A DNA stretch of 64,000 nucleotides, from the NCBI RefSeq assembly GCF_003268675.1, contig NZ_CP029378.1, positions 4,588,001 through 4,652,000 of the forward strand. The letters run 5' to 3'. Shown here in pieces: positions 34,525-42,270 of this stretch (positions within the stretch are counted from its first letter, which is position 1; each line of letters opens with the position of its first letter). The DNA comes from Streptomyces bacillaris (GTDB lineage: Bacteria > Actinomycetota > Actinomycetes > Streptomycetales > Streptomycetaceae). A program made the translations under genes and the position numbers. The notes below the pieces were generated by a model. The model had not been told where the DNA came from and did not search any database. It was given only the letters and a program-made list of their open reading frames with translations.

Positions 34525-35400
34525 ATGCGTGCTCCGCGAACCCAGAACCGTACGCACCCAATCCGTACGCACTCACGTACCCGTACAGCCCTCCTCGCCC
34601 TGCTGGCGCTCCTCGGCGGGCTGCTCACCGTCGCCACCACCGCGTCCCCCGCCGCAGCCGCGCCCAACTTCAAGGCGCCCTACGGCTGCGGCCAGCAGTG
34701 GACCTACAGCCACCACTCCGCCGAGGTCAGACGGGCTCTCGACTTCGTTCGTACCGACGGCGGCGCCACCGCCGGCTCCCCGGTCCTCGCCTCGGCCGCA
34801 GGGACCGCCTACCGCCACTCGCAGCCGAGCGGGGCGGGCAACTACATCTCCATCGACCACGGCGGCGGCTGGCAGACCTACTACTTCCACCTCAACGCGT
34901 TCTCCGTCGCCAGCGGGGCCCGCGTCGCCCAGGGGCAGCAGATCGGTACCACCGGCTCGACCGGCAACAGCTCCGGCGCCCACATCCACTACGAGCAGCT
35001 GCTCAACGGGGTCGGCCAGAACATCGTCATCAACGGCCGGTCACTCAGCCCGTACCCGGGGTCGTACTACAACAAGTACCTGACCAGCGACAACGGTTGC
35101 GGCGGTGGAACCGGCAGGTACTGGGTCGACACCTTCGCCAACGCCACCGGCTACGCCGCCCCCAACACCGCAGACGCGCAAGGCATCCTCAACGCCGGTA
35201 CGAACTACGTGTACTGCAAGGTGTGGGGCGCCCGCGTCGGTACGGCCACCCAGTTCAACCACTGGTGGCTCCGCACCGACCTGGACAGCGTCTACCCGGG
35301 CAAGAACGGCCGCAACGCCTACGTCTCCGCGTACTACCTCTCCCGCTGGGGCAACGACGAGGCCCGCGACAACAACGGCACCGTGATCCCCAACTGCTGA
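34525..35400 (+). CDS. Secreted M23-family metallopeptidase
   Basis: A 291-residue exported protein: basic start, hydrophobic TALLALLALLGGLLTVATTA, then ASPAAAA as the probable cleavage site. The peptidase domain has HHSAEVRRALDFV (zinc His and Asp), GTAYRHSQ, YISIDHGGGWQTYYFHL and the HIHYEQL HxH motif, close to the beta-lytic/LasA branch of M23 that cuts peptidoglycan cross-bridges. Residues 195-291 form an extra domain with three Cys (NGCGGG, YCKVWG, IPNC) and many aromatic residues, probably for wall binding. ATG 34525 follows GGAGG at 12 bases; the frame upstream from 34387 lacks coding character. A perfect 12-bp hairpin follows. Confidence 0.88.
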   Translation: MRAPRTQNRTHPIRTHSRTRTALLALLALLGGLLTVATTASPAAAAPNFKAPYGCGQQWTYSHHSAEVRRALDFVRTDGGATAGSPVLASAAGTAYRHSQPSGAGNYISIDHGGGWQTYYFHLNAFSVASGARVAQGQQIGTTGSTGNSSGAHIHYEQLLNGVGQNIVINGRSLSPYPGSYYNKYLTSDNGCGGGTGRYWVDTFANATGYAAPNTADAQGILNAGTNYVYCKVWGARVGTATQFNHWWLRTDLDSVYPGKNGRNAYVSAYYLSRWGNDEARDNNGTVIPNC

Positions 35401-35417
35401 GCGCAGCCCCCATGACC

Positions 35418-35459
35418 CCGTGCACGGGAGGGCCGCGGCGGCTGCCTTCCCGTGCACGG
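35418..35459 (+). terminator. Hairpin after the M23 peptidase gene
   Basis: CCGTGCACGGGA (35418-35429) is repeated inverted as TCCCGTGCACGG (35448-35459). The next 26 bases up to 35485 hold nothing further. Confidence 0.75.
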
Positions 35460-35485
35460 CCTGCGCCGCCCGCACGCCTCCCGCC

Positions 35486-35799
35486 TCAGAACCGCAGCGC
35501 CACGATCAACCGCCGGGCGGTACGGGCATCGACGGCCCCCAACTCCACGACGTCCGGGTCGTCCTCCCGTACGGAGATGCGCAGCGCCCCACCGCCCGTC
35601 CCGGCCGGGACGGCCTGCGCCAGCAGATCCCGTACGGCGGTGGCCTCGGGGACGTCCGCCCCCGGCGACGAAGCCCCCAGCAGCCGCGCCAGCCGTACGG
35701 CATCGTCGAGAGGCCCACGCCAGCCGTGTCCTGGCGGCTCCAGAAGTCACCAACCGCGTCCAGTCGGCGCTGTCGGCCCGGGCCGCGGGGCGGGCTCAT
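35486..35799 (-). pseudogene. Frameshifted small hypothetical gene
   Basis: Reading the minus strand, MSPPRGPGRQRRLDAVGDFWSRQDT starts at ATG 35799. After about 25 codons sensible coding continues in another frame: GPLDDAVRLARLLGASS, EATAVRDLLAQAVPAGTG, ALRISVREDDPDVVELGAVDA, RTARRLIVALRF, stop at 35486. An in-frame stop lies just upstream of the second part, so the two cannot be one frame as sequenced. The second part has the GC-rich third positions of a real gene. I do not recognise a family. The rest of 35401-35977 holds only the hairpin above and no other gene I can support. Confidence 0.45.
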
Positions 35800-35977
35800 G
35801 TGACGTTCACCCCCGCCGAGGGGACTCACAGCCGACCGCCCGAGGCACGGCTCCCGCGCGGTACGCGGCGTGGCCCCCGCCCGGTCGGCCGTAGAGCGTG
35901 GGCCGGCTCGGCAGGGCCCCGCGGCTCGCCCTGCCGGGGGCAGGCCGCAGGGCCGTACCGCGGAACCGCGACCGGTC

Positions 35978-36547
35978 TCAGCCTTGGCGCACCGTGGTGG
36001 CTCCGACGACGGGCTTGTCCGCGGTCACCGTGAGGTTGCTGAGGAAACGGCCGTCCGAGTTCGGCACGTAGGCATAGGTTCCCCTGCCTACGTCGTGCTT
36101 GAGGATCACGGTCCGCAGATATCCCTGGTAGAGGAATGCCTTCTTGCCGGCGGGGACGGTGAAGCTGACCGATTCAGTGGTCGACTTGTTGTACTGGGCG
36201 GTGAAGGAAATGCTCATACCCAATTGCATGGAAGCCTTGAAAACTTCGGCACTGACTTCGACCGAGAACGTGGAGGAGAAGGTGATCGTGGAGCCTACGC
36301 TGAATCCTTCGGTGACGGACCTGAGGTAGGTGGCGGACGCGTCCGACTTGGTATTGTCGATGGAGCCGATGTTCTGCAGATCGGGTGCATACAGGACAAC
36401 GGCCAGACGCTCGTCGGATCCTGATGCGTAGATCACGGATTGGTCGAACGTGTCCTTGGTCGCATTCGGTCGCTCCTGGAAGATCGTCACCTCGTCATCG
36501 TCATTGGGCTCGGGCGTCGTGGCGGGTGCCGTGTTGTCGTTCACCAT
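35978..36547 (-). CDS. Aerolysin/MTX2-like beta pore-forming toxin candidate
   Basis: A 189-residue protein with no signal peptide. After an acidic start comes YLRSVTEGFSVGSTITFSS, then TFSVEVSAEVFKASMQLGMSISFTAQYNKSTTESVSFTV and PAGKKAFLYQGYLRT. Long strands of alternating Ser/Thr and hydrophobic residues followed by a PAGKK turn are typical of the membrane-insertion half of aerolysin, epsilon toxin and Mtx2 proteins, which assemble rings and push a beta barrel through membranes. The receptor-binding lobe of larger toxins is missing. CAGGAG lies eight bases before the ATG. It is the second gene of a two-gene unit, 51 bp after an unknown 389-residue gene. Base composition is visibly less GC-rich than the flanks. 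The family call is by pattern only. Confidence 0.6.
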   Translation of the reverse strand: MVNDNTAPATTPEPNDDDEVTIFQERPNATKDTFDQSVIYASGSDERLAVVLYAPDLQNIGSIDNTKSDASATYLRSVTEGFSVGSTITFSSTFSVEVSAEVFKASMQLGMSISFTAQYNKSTTESVSFTVPAGKKAFLYQGYLRTVILKHDVGRGTYAYVPNSDGRFLSNLTVTADKPVVGATTVRQG

Positions 36548-36598
36548 TTCTGGCTCCTGCGTGTCGGTGTCGAATTCTGAAACGGTCCCGGTGATGCG

Positions 36599-37768
36599 CT
36601 ACGGGCAGAGGTTCCTGTCGTCCTTCACCTGGTCGATCACTCGCGTCCTGTTGGGCGGATCGGTGTCCAGGTCGTAGACCGAGGGGTAGACGATGGAGCG
36701 GGCGTAGAACTCCATGGTGGTGTCATGCCTGATCTCCGACTTCTTCTCCTTGTACCTCTTCACTTTCAGGTGCCACTTGATCGAGATCACTCCGAGTCCG
36801 GTGTTCGTGCCCGAAGCCCCTTGACCACTCGGTTCCTTCACCAGAAAGAGGAGGAGTTCGCGGAGTTTCCCCTTGTTCGCCTTGGTGGTGTCGTAGTCCG
36901 CTTCGCTCTCGTCGGTGTAGGGGAGGACCTCGGACGAGACGAATGCCTCCAGGTCCTCCTTGCTGACGCCCCCCGTCACCGAGGTGTGAGCCATCACGGC
37001 GTTCTTCTTGAACTGGTCCTTGACGGCCTGGGCAGACGAGTACCGTCCCTCGTATTTCTCCATGCGGTAGTTCGGCAAGCCCCATCGCCGATCGCCCTGC
37101 TCACCCTTCCTGCATTCGGGCCTCCGGTTCTTCACCTCCTTGCTCTGCAACTTGTCGAAACGTTCTTCGTTGACGAGTTCGGCCAGGTAGCCGGCGCACT
37201 TCCCGGCCACTCGGTCGGTGCCGGGGATCCATGTCGCGGCGCCGGCCGGACTGATGCCACCCTGCGCCAGCTCCGCAAGGAACTGGATGCCGGACGGGTT
37301 GCTCTTGGCGAACTGCTCGGCGAAGTCCGGAGCCTCCACGGAGACGCCGGCCAACTGGCTGATGAACTCCCCGCTCTGGGGATTCTCGTCCAGCAAATAC
37401 TCGAAGAAGGCTTTCGCTCCCTCGTGACCGGACGCCTCGCGGGTGATGTAGCTCGTGTCGGAAGGGGCGATGTCGCAGACCGTGGAAACGAAGAGCTGGG
37501 CCTCCTGCGGTGCCGCTTGCTGAAAATCCTCTTCGAAGCGCCTGCCGATGAAGAATGCCTGATTCTCGCCGCTGCTCGGCAGGTCATCACGGACCTGCTG
37601 GATGAACCGCTGGAGGTTTTCGTCATCGGTCAGCTCACAGGTCAGGCCGATCGCATGCAGATTGCTTTTCAGTGAGGGGACTGAGGCTTTCGTGGGTTGA
37701 CCCCTGCCGATGTCCAGCGGCTCCTCGAATACGTCGTTCGGCTCGCCCGGACCATCTGAAGAACGCAT
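36599..37768 (-). CDS. Unknown 389-residue protein, partner of the aerolysin-like gene
   Basis: I do not recognise this protein. It has no signal peptide or membrane helix. The first two thirds look helical and acidic (LTDDENLQRFIQQVRDDLP, RRFEEDFQQAAPQEAQLFV, QFLAELAQGGISPAGAATW); the last third looks beta-rich (GLGVISIKWHLKVKRYKEKK, TTMEFYARSIVYPSVYDLDTDPPN). Five Cys are scattered (near 44, 97, 191, 217 and the C-terminal NLCP). A strong AAGGAG ribosome site is six bases before ATG 37768. Its codon use includes many A/T-ended codons, unlike its neighbours, and fits recent transfer. As the first gene of the unit it could be an activator, a targeting subunit or an immunity protein for the toxin-like product; none of these is shown. 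Confidence 0.65.
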   Translation of the reverse strand: MRSSDGPGEPNDVFEEPLDIGRGQPTKASVPSLKSNLHAIGLTCELTDDENLQRFIQQVRDDLPSSGENQAFFIGRRFEEDFQQAAPQEAQLFVSTVCDIAPSDTSYITREASGHEGAKAFFEYLLDENPQSGEFISQLAGVSVEAPDFAEQFAKSNPSGIQFLAELAQGGISPAGAATWIPGTDRVAGKCAGYLAELVNEERFDKLQSKEVKNRRPECRKGEQGDRRWGLPNYRMEKYEGRYSSAQAVKDQFKKNAVMAHTSVTGGVSKEDLEAFVSSEVLPYTDESEADYDTTKANKGKLRELLLFLVKEPSGQGASGTNTGLGVISIKWHLKVKRYKEKKSEIRHDTTMEFYARSIVYPSVYDLDTDPPNRTRVIDQVKDDRNLCP

Positions 37769-38249
37769 TTTCTCTCCTTCTCTGCGGTGGCCCGGTCACT
37801 TTACGTGTCAAGGCGGACGCAAAATCGAAGAAAAACCTTTCTCCGTTCGATTCACACGAATGGATGGAGCTACCGCCGGTCGAGTCGAATCCGTACACTC
37901 CGGCGGGACGCGGTTTCGATCGACGTCCTCGAAGGGCCGCTCCAGGGGCGGGCACTCTGGGTGTGCGGGTGTCGGCACCCTGCGGCTGACGGCGGTCCAC
38001 CCCCGCACCGCGATCGCGCGGGCTCGGCACGCTCCTCGTCGAAGCCGCAGAACCGCGGACCGGGAGACGCGGTCCGCGGCGGGCCGAGCCGCGGCTGGAG
38101 GGGGACAGCCCCCGGGCCCGTGCGCTGGACGAACGGCCGGGGCGGCGTCGCGTACGACCGTCAACCGGACGCGTGGGAGGAGCACGCTCCTCCTCCGCCC
38201 CCCCGGCGGCCCACCGCCCCACGGGCTGCCGCGCCGCCTCCCGTACGGC
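37769..38249. other. Gene-free gap upstream of the toxin-like unit
   Basis: The first 90 bp next to 37768 are AT-richer and on the minus strand include TTGACA at 37797-37802, a possible -35, without a convincing -10. The remainder is GC-rich with no gene or repeat I can support; the long open frames crossing it are out of codon pattern. Confidence 0.4.
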
Positions 38250-39374
38250 TCACTCGAAGAACTTCAGGCTCCACCCCGTGTCCGTGTTCGGCCCCGGGAC
38301 ATTGGCCCGGGAGTACGTGGTGTTGCCCCACCAGGCGAACGTGCCCGTGTACCAGTAACGGTTGGCCCAGGAGTACGGGGTGCCCTTCGGGACCGCGTGG
38401 AACATCGACGGGAACCTGGGGCCCGCCGGAGGGCTGGTGTTGATGTCGCCGTGCAGCAGGACGAAGGTGTGGTGGCCGGGGCCGTGCACGTACAGCGTCG
38501 GGTCCCAACCCGCCATCGTTGTCGACTGGTTGGAGCCGAAGAGGCAGCCGTTCGACTTGTACCAGTCCCATACGTACGTGGGGTCGCCGCCCTTGCGCAG
38601 CCGCAGGTCGGCCAGGCAGTACTGGTCGCTCCAACTACCGTTGGCCGAATAGACGATGTGCAACTGGCCGTTGGGGTCCCTGATGGCCTCCGGGCTCTCG
38701 TTGATGAACGGGTTGCCCACCACCCGCTCCCAGCTCTCGCGCGGCTGGGAGATGACGTACCGGGCGCCCGTGGGCTGCGTGGGGCTGCTCATGCGGGCGA
38801 TGTAGAGGTTCTGCTCCACGTTCGTGTCGCCCGCCCAGCCCGACCAGACGAACCAGCGCTGCCCCTCGAACGTGAACAGGGTGCCGTCGATCGCCCATTT
38901 GCCGTCCGGCAGGGCGAGTTGCGTCTCGGCGCCGTAACCGCTGTCGGGGGTGGCGGAGCTGATCACGAACATGCGGTGTGTCGCGCCACGGCCGGCAGTG
39001 AAGTAGATGTAGTACCGGCCGCCGTCCATCACGATCTCCGGCGCCCACACCTCGCCCCGGTCGCGGGTGTCCGACCAGACCTGGCGTGCGGGGGCCGTGG
39101 CGAGGCCGTCCGTCGACGACGCCTGGCGTACGGCGATGCCTCCGCCGGTCGACTGGACGCCGATGTACGTGCTGCCCACCCTCAGCACACTCGGGTCGGC
39201 GGCCCGCAGGCTCGTCTGGCCCTGCGGGGCCAACTCTGCTGCGGGCGCGGCTCCTTGGGCCGTGGTGGGGGCGGAGAGGAACAACGTGGCGGTGAGGGCG
39301 CCGGTCAGGGCCAGGGCGCCGAGGGCGGAGAGTGTGGTGGCGGCGGGGGTGGAAGAGCGGCGGAACAGTCTCAT
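38250..39374 (-). CDS. Secreted glycoside hydrolase, GH43-like
   Basis: A 374-residue exported five-bladed propeller enzyme. Signal peptide about 1-41 (basic start, LSALGALALTGALTATLFL, then AQGA). Catalytic acids in order: Asp in RAADPSVLR near 60, Asp in WAIDGTLFTF near 160, Glu in INESPEAIRD near 225; WAPEIVMDGGRYYIYFTAG is also typical of GH43. Family members remove arabinose or xylose units from plant polysaccharides; several Streptomyces relatives are alpha-L-arabinofuranosidases. Stand-alone gene with no carbohydrate module. A LacI-type palindrome lies about 165 bp upstream of the ATG, consistent with sugar-controlled expression. Confidence 0.82.
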   Translation of the reverse strand: MRLFRRSSTPAATTLSALGALALTGALTATLFLSAPTTAQGAAPAAELAPQGQTSLRAADPSVLRVGSTYIGVQSTGGGIAVRQASSTDGLATAPARQVWSDTRDRGEVWAPEIVMDGGRYYIYFTAGRGATHRMFVISSATPDSGYGAETQLALPDGKWAIDGTLFTFEGQRWFVWSGWAGDTNVEQNLYIARMSSPTQPTGARYVISQPRESWERVVGNPFINESPEAIRDPNGQLHIVYSANGSWSDQYCLADLRLRKGGDPTYVWDWYKSNGCLFGSNQSTTMAGWDPTLYVHGPGHHTFVLLHGDINTSPPAGPRFPSMFHAVPKGTPYSWANRYWYTGTFAWWGNTTYSRANVPGPNTDTGWSLKFFE

Positions 39375-39533
39375 GGGCGGGCTCGCTCCCGTGTGTGCCT
39401 CCGGGTGGGGGTGGTACTGGGCCAGGGCGGGCGGGGGGAAGCGGCGGAGGCTGCGGGGGTGGGGCCGCCCTGGTCGGTGCGCGGTTCCGGTGTGCGGTTC
39501 CGTGCGCGTCCGGGGGGGATTTCTATCGTGGGA

Positions 39534-39543
39534 AGAGCGCTCT
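39534..39543. promoter_or_regulatory. LacI-family operator candidate upstream of GH43
   Basis: AGAGCGCTCT is a perfect 10-bp palindrome within TGGGAAGAGCGCTCTCAC (39529-39546). It resembles Streptomyces LacI-type sugar operators such as CebR's (TGGGAGCGCTCCCA). The 39375-39696 gap holds nothing else I can identify. Confidence 0.5.
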
Positions 39544-39696
39544 CACAGCATCCCGGTGGGGGGTGGGGGCGTCAACGAGCGATGCGGGGCCGGATCGTGC
39601 GGGGTAGTGGTGGTCGGCATGGGCGTGCGCCTCCTCGGTGCCGTGTCGGTCCTCATGCCGACCATCACCCACCCCCCCGGGGGGCCGTCGAAGGGC

Positions 39697-40809
39697 TCAG
39701 TCCGATGAGCCCGAGGCGCCCGTCAGCCTGGCCAGGTACTCCCCGGCCGTCAGCGCCGGGCGGGTGAGCGGCGCCGCCTGGCCCGCCCAGAGCGCGGCGA
39801 GGTCCCGGCGGTCCTGGGCCGCCGCTGCCGTCCGGAGCGGCTGCATCAGGAGGCTCTGGAGCGGGTACGGCGGCACCTCCCCCTCGTACGCCGCCATTTC
39901 CCGTACGAAACGGTTCGGGATGCCCCGGGCCGGGCGGCCCGAGTAGAGGCGGGTGAGCACCGTCGTCCGGGCCTCCGGGCTGTGCAGCGCCTCCTTGTGG
40001 ACGGCCGGTGCGCCGGACTCCGCCGTGGCGAGGAACCCCGTACCGACCTGGACTGCGTCCGCCCCCAGTGCCAGCGCGGCGGCCACGCCCCGGGCGTCCG
40101 CGATGCCGCCCGCCGCGACCACCGGCACCGACATCGCGTCCACCACCTGCGGCACCAGCGAGAACGTCCCCACCAGCGACTCCGCCACCGGCCGCAGGAA
40201 CGCGCCCCGGTGCCCGCCCGCGTCGCTGCCCGACGCCACGACCACGTCCACGCCCGCGGCCTCCAGCGCCACGGCCTCGCCCACCGTCGTCGCCGTACCG
40301 AACAGCACGATGCCCCGCCGTCGCGCCTCCTCCACCACCCGCACCGGCGGCACGCCCATCACGAAGCTGATGACCGGGGGCGCCGAGGCCAGCAGGGCGT
40401 CGACCTGGTCGTCGAAGGAGGGGTGGCTCACTGCGTCCCCGCCGTCGTGGCGGGCAGGGAGGCCGAGTTCGTACGCGTACGGGATCAGGCGCTCCGCGTG
40501 CGGTGCCAACTCCGTTGCCTGGAAAGAGGATCGCTCACCCTCCTGCGGGACCCAGAGGTTCACCGCGAACGGGCGTGACGTGGCCGCCCGCAGCCTTCCG
40601 ACCAGCTCCGTGATCGCGTCGGGCGTCATGATGTGCGCCCCGTACGAGCCGAGGCCGCCCGCCTCGCTGACCGCCGCAGCGAGGGCGACGGTCGACAGCC
40701 CGCCGCCGAACGGGCCCTGGATGATGGGGAGTCGGAGGTCCAGCAGCTCTTCCAGCCGCCCCGCTCCCGTACCGCCTGCGCTGCCCGTGCTCACGTCGGC
40801 CCCGCTCAT
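39697..40809 (-). CDS. Nitronate monooxygenase (2-nitropropane dioxygenase family)
   Basis: A 370-residue FMN-dependent TIM-barrel enzyme. LPIIQGPFGGGLSTVALAAAVSEAGGLGSYGA at the start is the flavin-binding first strand; FVMGVPPVRVVEEARRRGI, VASGSDAGGHRG (catalytic His) and VPVVAAGGIADARGVAAALALGADAVQVGTGFLAT follow. Such enzymes oxidise alkyl nitronates such as propionate-3-nitronate. It overlaps the flavodoxin-fold gene upstream as ATGA, so the two are one unit under the divergent TetR. The real substrate may be another small electrophile. Confidence 0.88.
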   Translation of the reverse strand: MSGADVSTGSAGGTGAGRLEELLDLRLPIIQGPFGGGLSTVALAAAVSEAGGLGSYGAHIMTPDAITELVGRLRAATSRPFAVNLWVPQEGERSSFQATELAPHAERLIPYAYELGLPARHDGGDAVSHPSFDDQVDALLASAPPVISFVMGVPPVRVVEEARRRGIVLFGTATTVGEAVALEAAGVDVVVASGSDAGGHRGAFLRPVAESLVGTFSLVPQVVDAMSVPVVAAGGIADARGVAAALALGADAVQVGTGFLATAESGAPAVHKEALHSPEARTTVLTRLYSGRPARGIPNRFVREMAAYEGEVPPYPLQSLLMQPLRTAAAAQDRRDLAALWAGQAAPLTRPALTAGEYLARLTGASGSSD

Positions 40810-41465
40810 GCGGCTGCGGCCAGGTGTGCGGCGGCCTCGCGGCCGTGGGCGAGGCGGAGGGCGGTGCGGGCGACCCGGGCGCCGAGGTGGTGGGCCGTAC
40901 GGAGGTCGGATTCGCCCGGCGCCCGGTCCGGGCCCAGGTCGGCGGGGGACTGGGCCATCGCGCCGAGGAAGCCGCCGAGGCGGTTCAGCTCGTCCGGGGA
41001 GCCGGTGGAGGTGTAGATCCAGCCGGGCAGCAGGCCGAGGGAGACCCAGTGCATCCCGTGCTGGCCGGCCAGGACCGCCATGGAGAGCAGCGCGTTGTCC
41101 TTGTTCCCGTTGAGCCCCGCCGAGTTGGTGAAGCCCGCCGCGAGCTTGTCCTGCCAGCCGCGCGCCGCCCAGATCGCGCTGCTCGCTTCCGCGAACCGCT
41201 GGAAGACGGCGGAGGTGGCGCCCATGTAGGTCGGTGAGCCGAAGACGATCGCGTCGGCCGCCTCCAGGGCCGCCCAGAGTCCGGCGTCGAGCGTGGTCAC
41301 GTCCCGGAGGTCCGCTGCCGCCCCGGGGACGGAATCGACGCCCGCCGCGACCGCCGCCGCCTGGCGGGCGGTGTGCCCGTAGCCGCTGTGGTAGGCGATG
41401 GCGACGGAGACGGGGGTGGGGGTGGAGGGCGTGTCGGATTGCGTGGGTGTCCGGGCTTCGGGCAT
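40806..41465 (-). CDS. Flavodoxin-fold NAD(P)H quinone reductase, WrbA-like
   Basis: A 219-residue flavodoxin-like protein. VSVAIAYHSGYGHTARQAAAVAAG is the FMN phosphate loop, FGSPTYMGATSAVFQRF and FTNSAGLNGNKDNALLSM are the usual WrbA/NQO contacts, and the late GRLGGF-like region reads LNRLGGFLGAMAQS. It should reduce quinones by two electrons using NAD(P)H. ATG 41465 is used with GGGAG five bases upstream. It is the first gene of a two-gene unit with the nitronate monooxygenase, divergent from a TetR gene across a long inverted repeat; quinone- or nitro-stress induction is a fair guess. Confidence 0.85.
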   Translation of the reverse strand: MPEARTPTQSDTPSTPTPVSVAIAYHSGYGHTARQAAAVAAGVDSVPGAAADLRDVTTLDAGLWAALEAADAIVFGSPTYMGATSAVFQRFAEASSAIWAARGWQDKLAAGFTNSAGLNGNKDNALLSMAVLAGQHGMHWVSLGLLPGWIYTSTGSPDELNRLGGFLGAMAQSPADLGPDRAPGESDLRTAHHLGARVARTALRLAHGREAAAHLAAAA

Positions 41466-41522
41466 GGAGGCTCCCAAGGTCGACGGCGGGCTGGTCCCGC
41501 CACCGGTGATGACTCTAGACGA

Positions 41523-41570
41523 CCGGTCAACTAAAAATCACCCCGACCTTCCTGGGTGATAGTTGACCGG
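41523..41570. promoter_or_regulatory. Nested inverted repeat between divergent TetR and quinone reductase genes
   Basis: CCGGTCAACT (41523-41532) and AGTTGACCGG (41561-41570) are exact reverse complements; inside them ATCACCC (41537-41543) and GGGTGAT (41554-41560) pair too. TATACT at 41574-41579, seven bases before the TetR ATG, is a likely -10 for a leaderless message. The site fits autoregulation by the TetR protein. Confidence 0.7.
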
Positions 41571-41586
41571 ACGTATACTCGCTGCC

Positions 41587-42201
41587 ATGGGACGTACCAG
41601 CACCGCGAAGGAACGACTGGTCGGCGCGGCCGAGGAGCTGATGCGCGGCCGTGGTTACGGCAGCCTCGGCGTTGCCGAGATCTGCGCCAGGGCGGACGTG
41701 CGGAAGGGCAGCTTCTACCACTTCTTCGCCTCCAAGCAGGCCCTGACGGTCGCGGTGATCGACGCCTACTGGGACAGTCAGCGAGCCTGCTGGCAGGGCG
41801 AGTTGAGCGGCGAGGGCGCTGCTCTGGAGCGGCTGGAGCGGCTGCTCGCCGCCATGACCGGGGTCCAGCGGCGGGCGAAGGAGGAGTCCGGGGCCGTCGA
41901 GGGCTGCATGCTGGGCAACCTCGCCCTGGAGCTGAGCACCCAGGAGCCGGACGTACGGGCCCGGCTGGAGGAGGTCTTCGACGAGCAGATCCGCCTCGTG
42001 GAGGGCGCGCTCGTCGATGCGGCAGCCGAGGGGGCCATCCCCGCCGGGCGCGCCGGGCGGGAGGCGGCCCAGGCGGTGATCTCCCAGCTGGAGGGGATGG
42101 TCCTGCTGGCCAAGCTCAAGAACGATCCCACCGTCCTGGACGGCCTGTGGCCCCACACCCTGCTGCTGCTCCAGGCCGCGGACCGTCCGCAGGGCTCGTA
42201 G
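41587..42201 (+). CDS. TetR/AcrR family regulator of the quinone reductase unit
   Basis: A 204-residue regulator with the DNA-binding domain at about 7-52 (KERLVGAAEELMRGRGYGSLGVAEICARADVRKGSFYHFFASKQALTVAVI) and a helical sensor domain containing GCMLGNLALELS, which is common in TetR regulators of redox-cycling or electrophile responses (NemR/YcdC-like). It diverges from the flavodoxin/nitronate monooxygenase pair and its promoter lies beside a nested inverted repeat, so it most likely represses both itself and them. The longer frame from 41563 crosses the operator, so ATG 41587 is preferred. Confidence 0.9.
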   Translation: MGRTSTAKERLVGAAEELMRGRGYGSLGVAEICARADVRKGSFYHFFASKQALTVAVIDAYWDSQRACWQGELSGEGAALERLERLLAAMTGVQRRAKEESGAVEGCMLGNLALELSTQEPDVRARLEEVFDEQIRLVEGALVDAAAEGAIPAGRAGREAAQAVISQLEGMVLLAKLKNDPTVLDGLWPHTLLLLQAADRPQGS

Positions 42202-42270
42202 CGGCTGTCGTAGCCGTGGTGGATACTGCGCCCGTTGTGCCTGGGGCTTCGGCTGTGTGGGGCTGCCGGC

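Noticed and set aside
35870..36424. 184-codon plus-strand frame
   Set aside because: Antisense to the aerolysin-like gene, which has a ribosome site and domain-like pattern.
37840..37870. tRNA T-arm-like GTTCGATTC
   Set aside because: No cloverleaf, anticodon arm or acceptor stem around it.
37710..39767. 685-codon plus-strand frame across 37.7-39.8 kb
   Set aside because: Antisense to the GH43 gene, whose signal peptide and catalytic acids are clear on the other strand.
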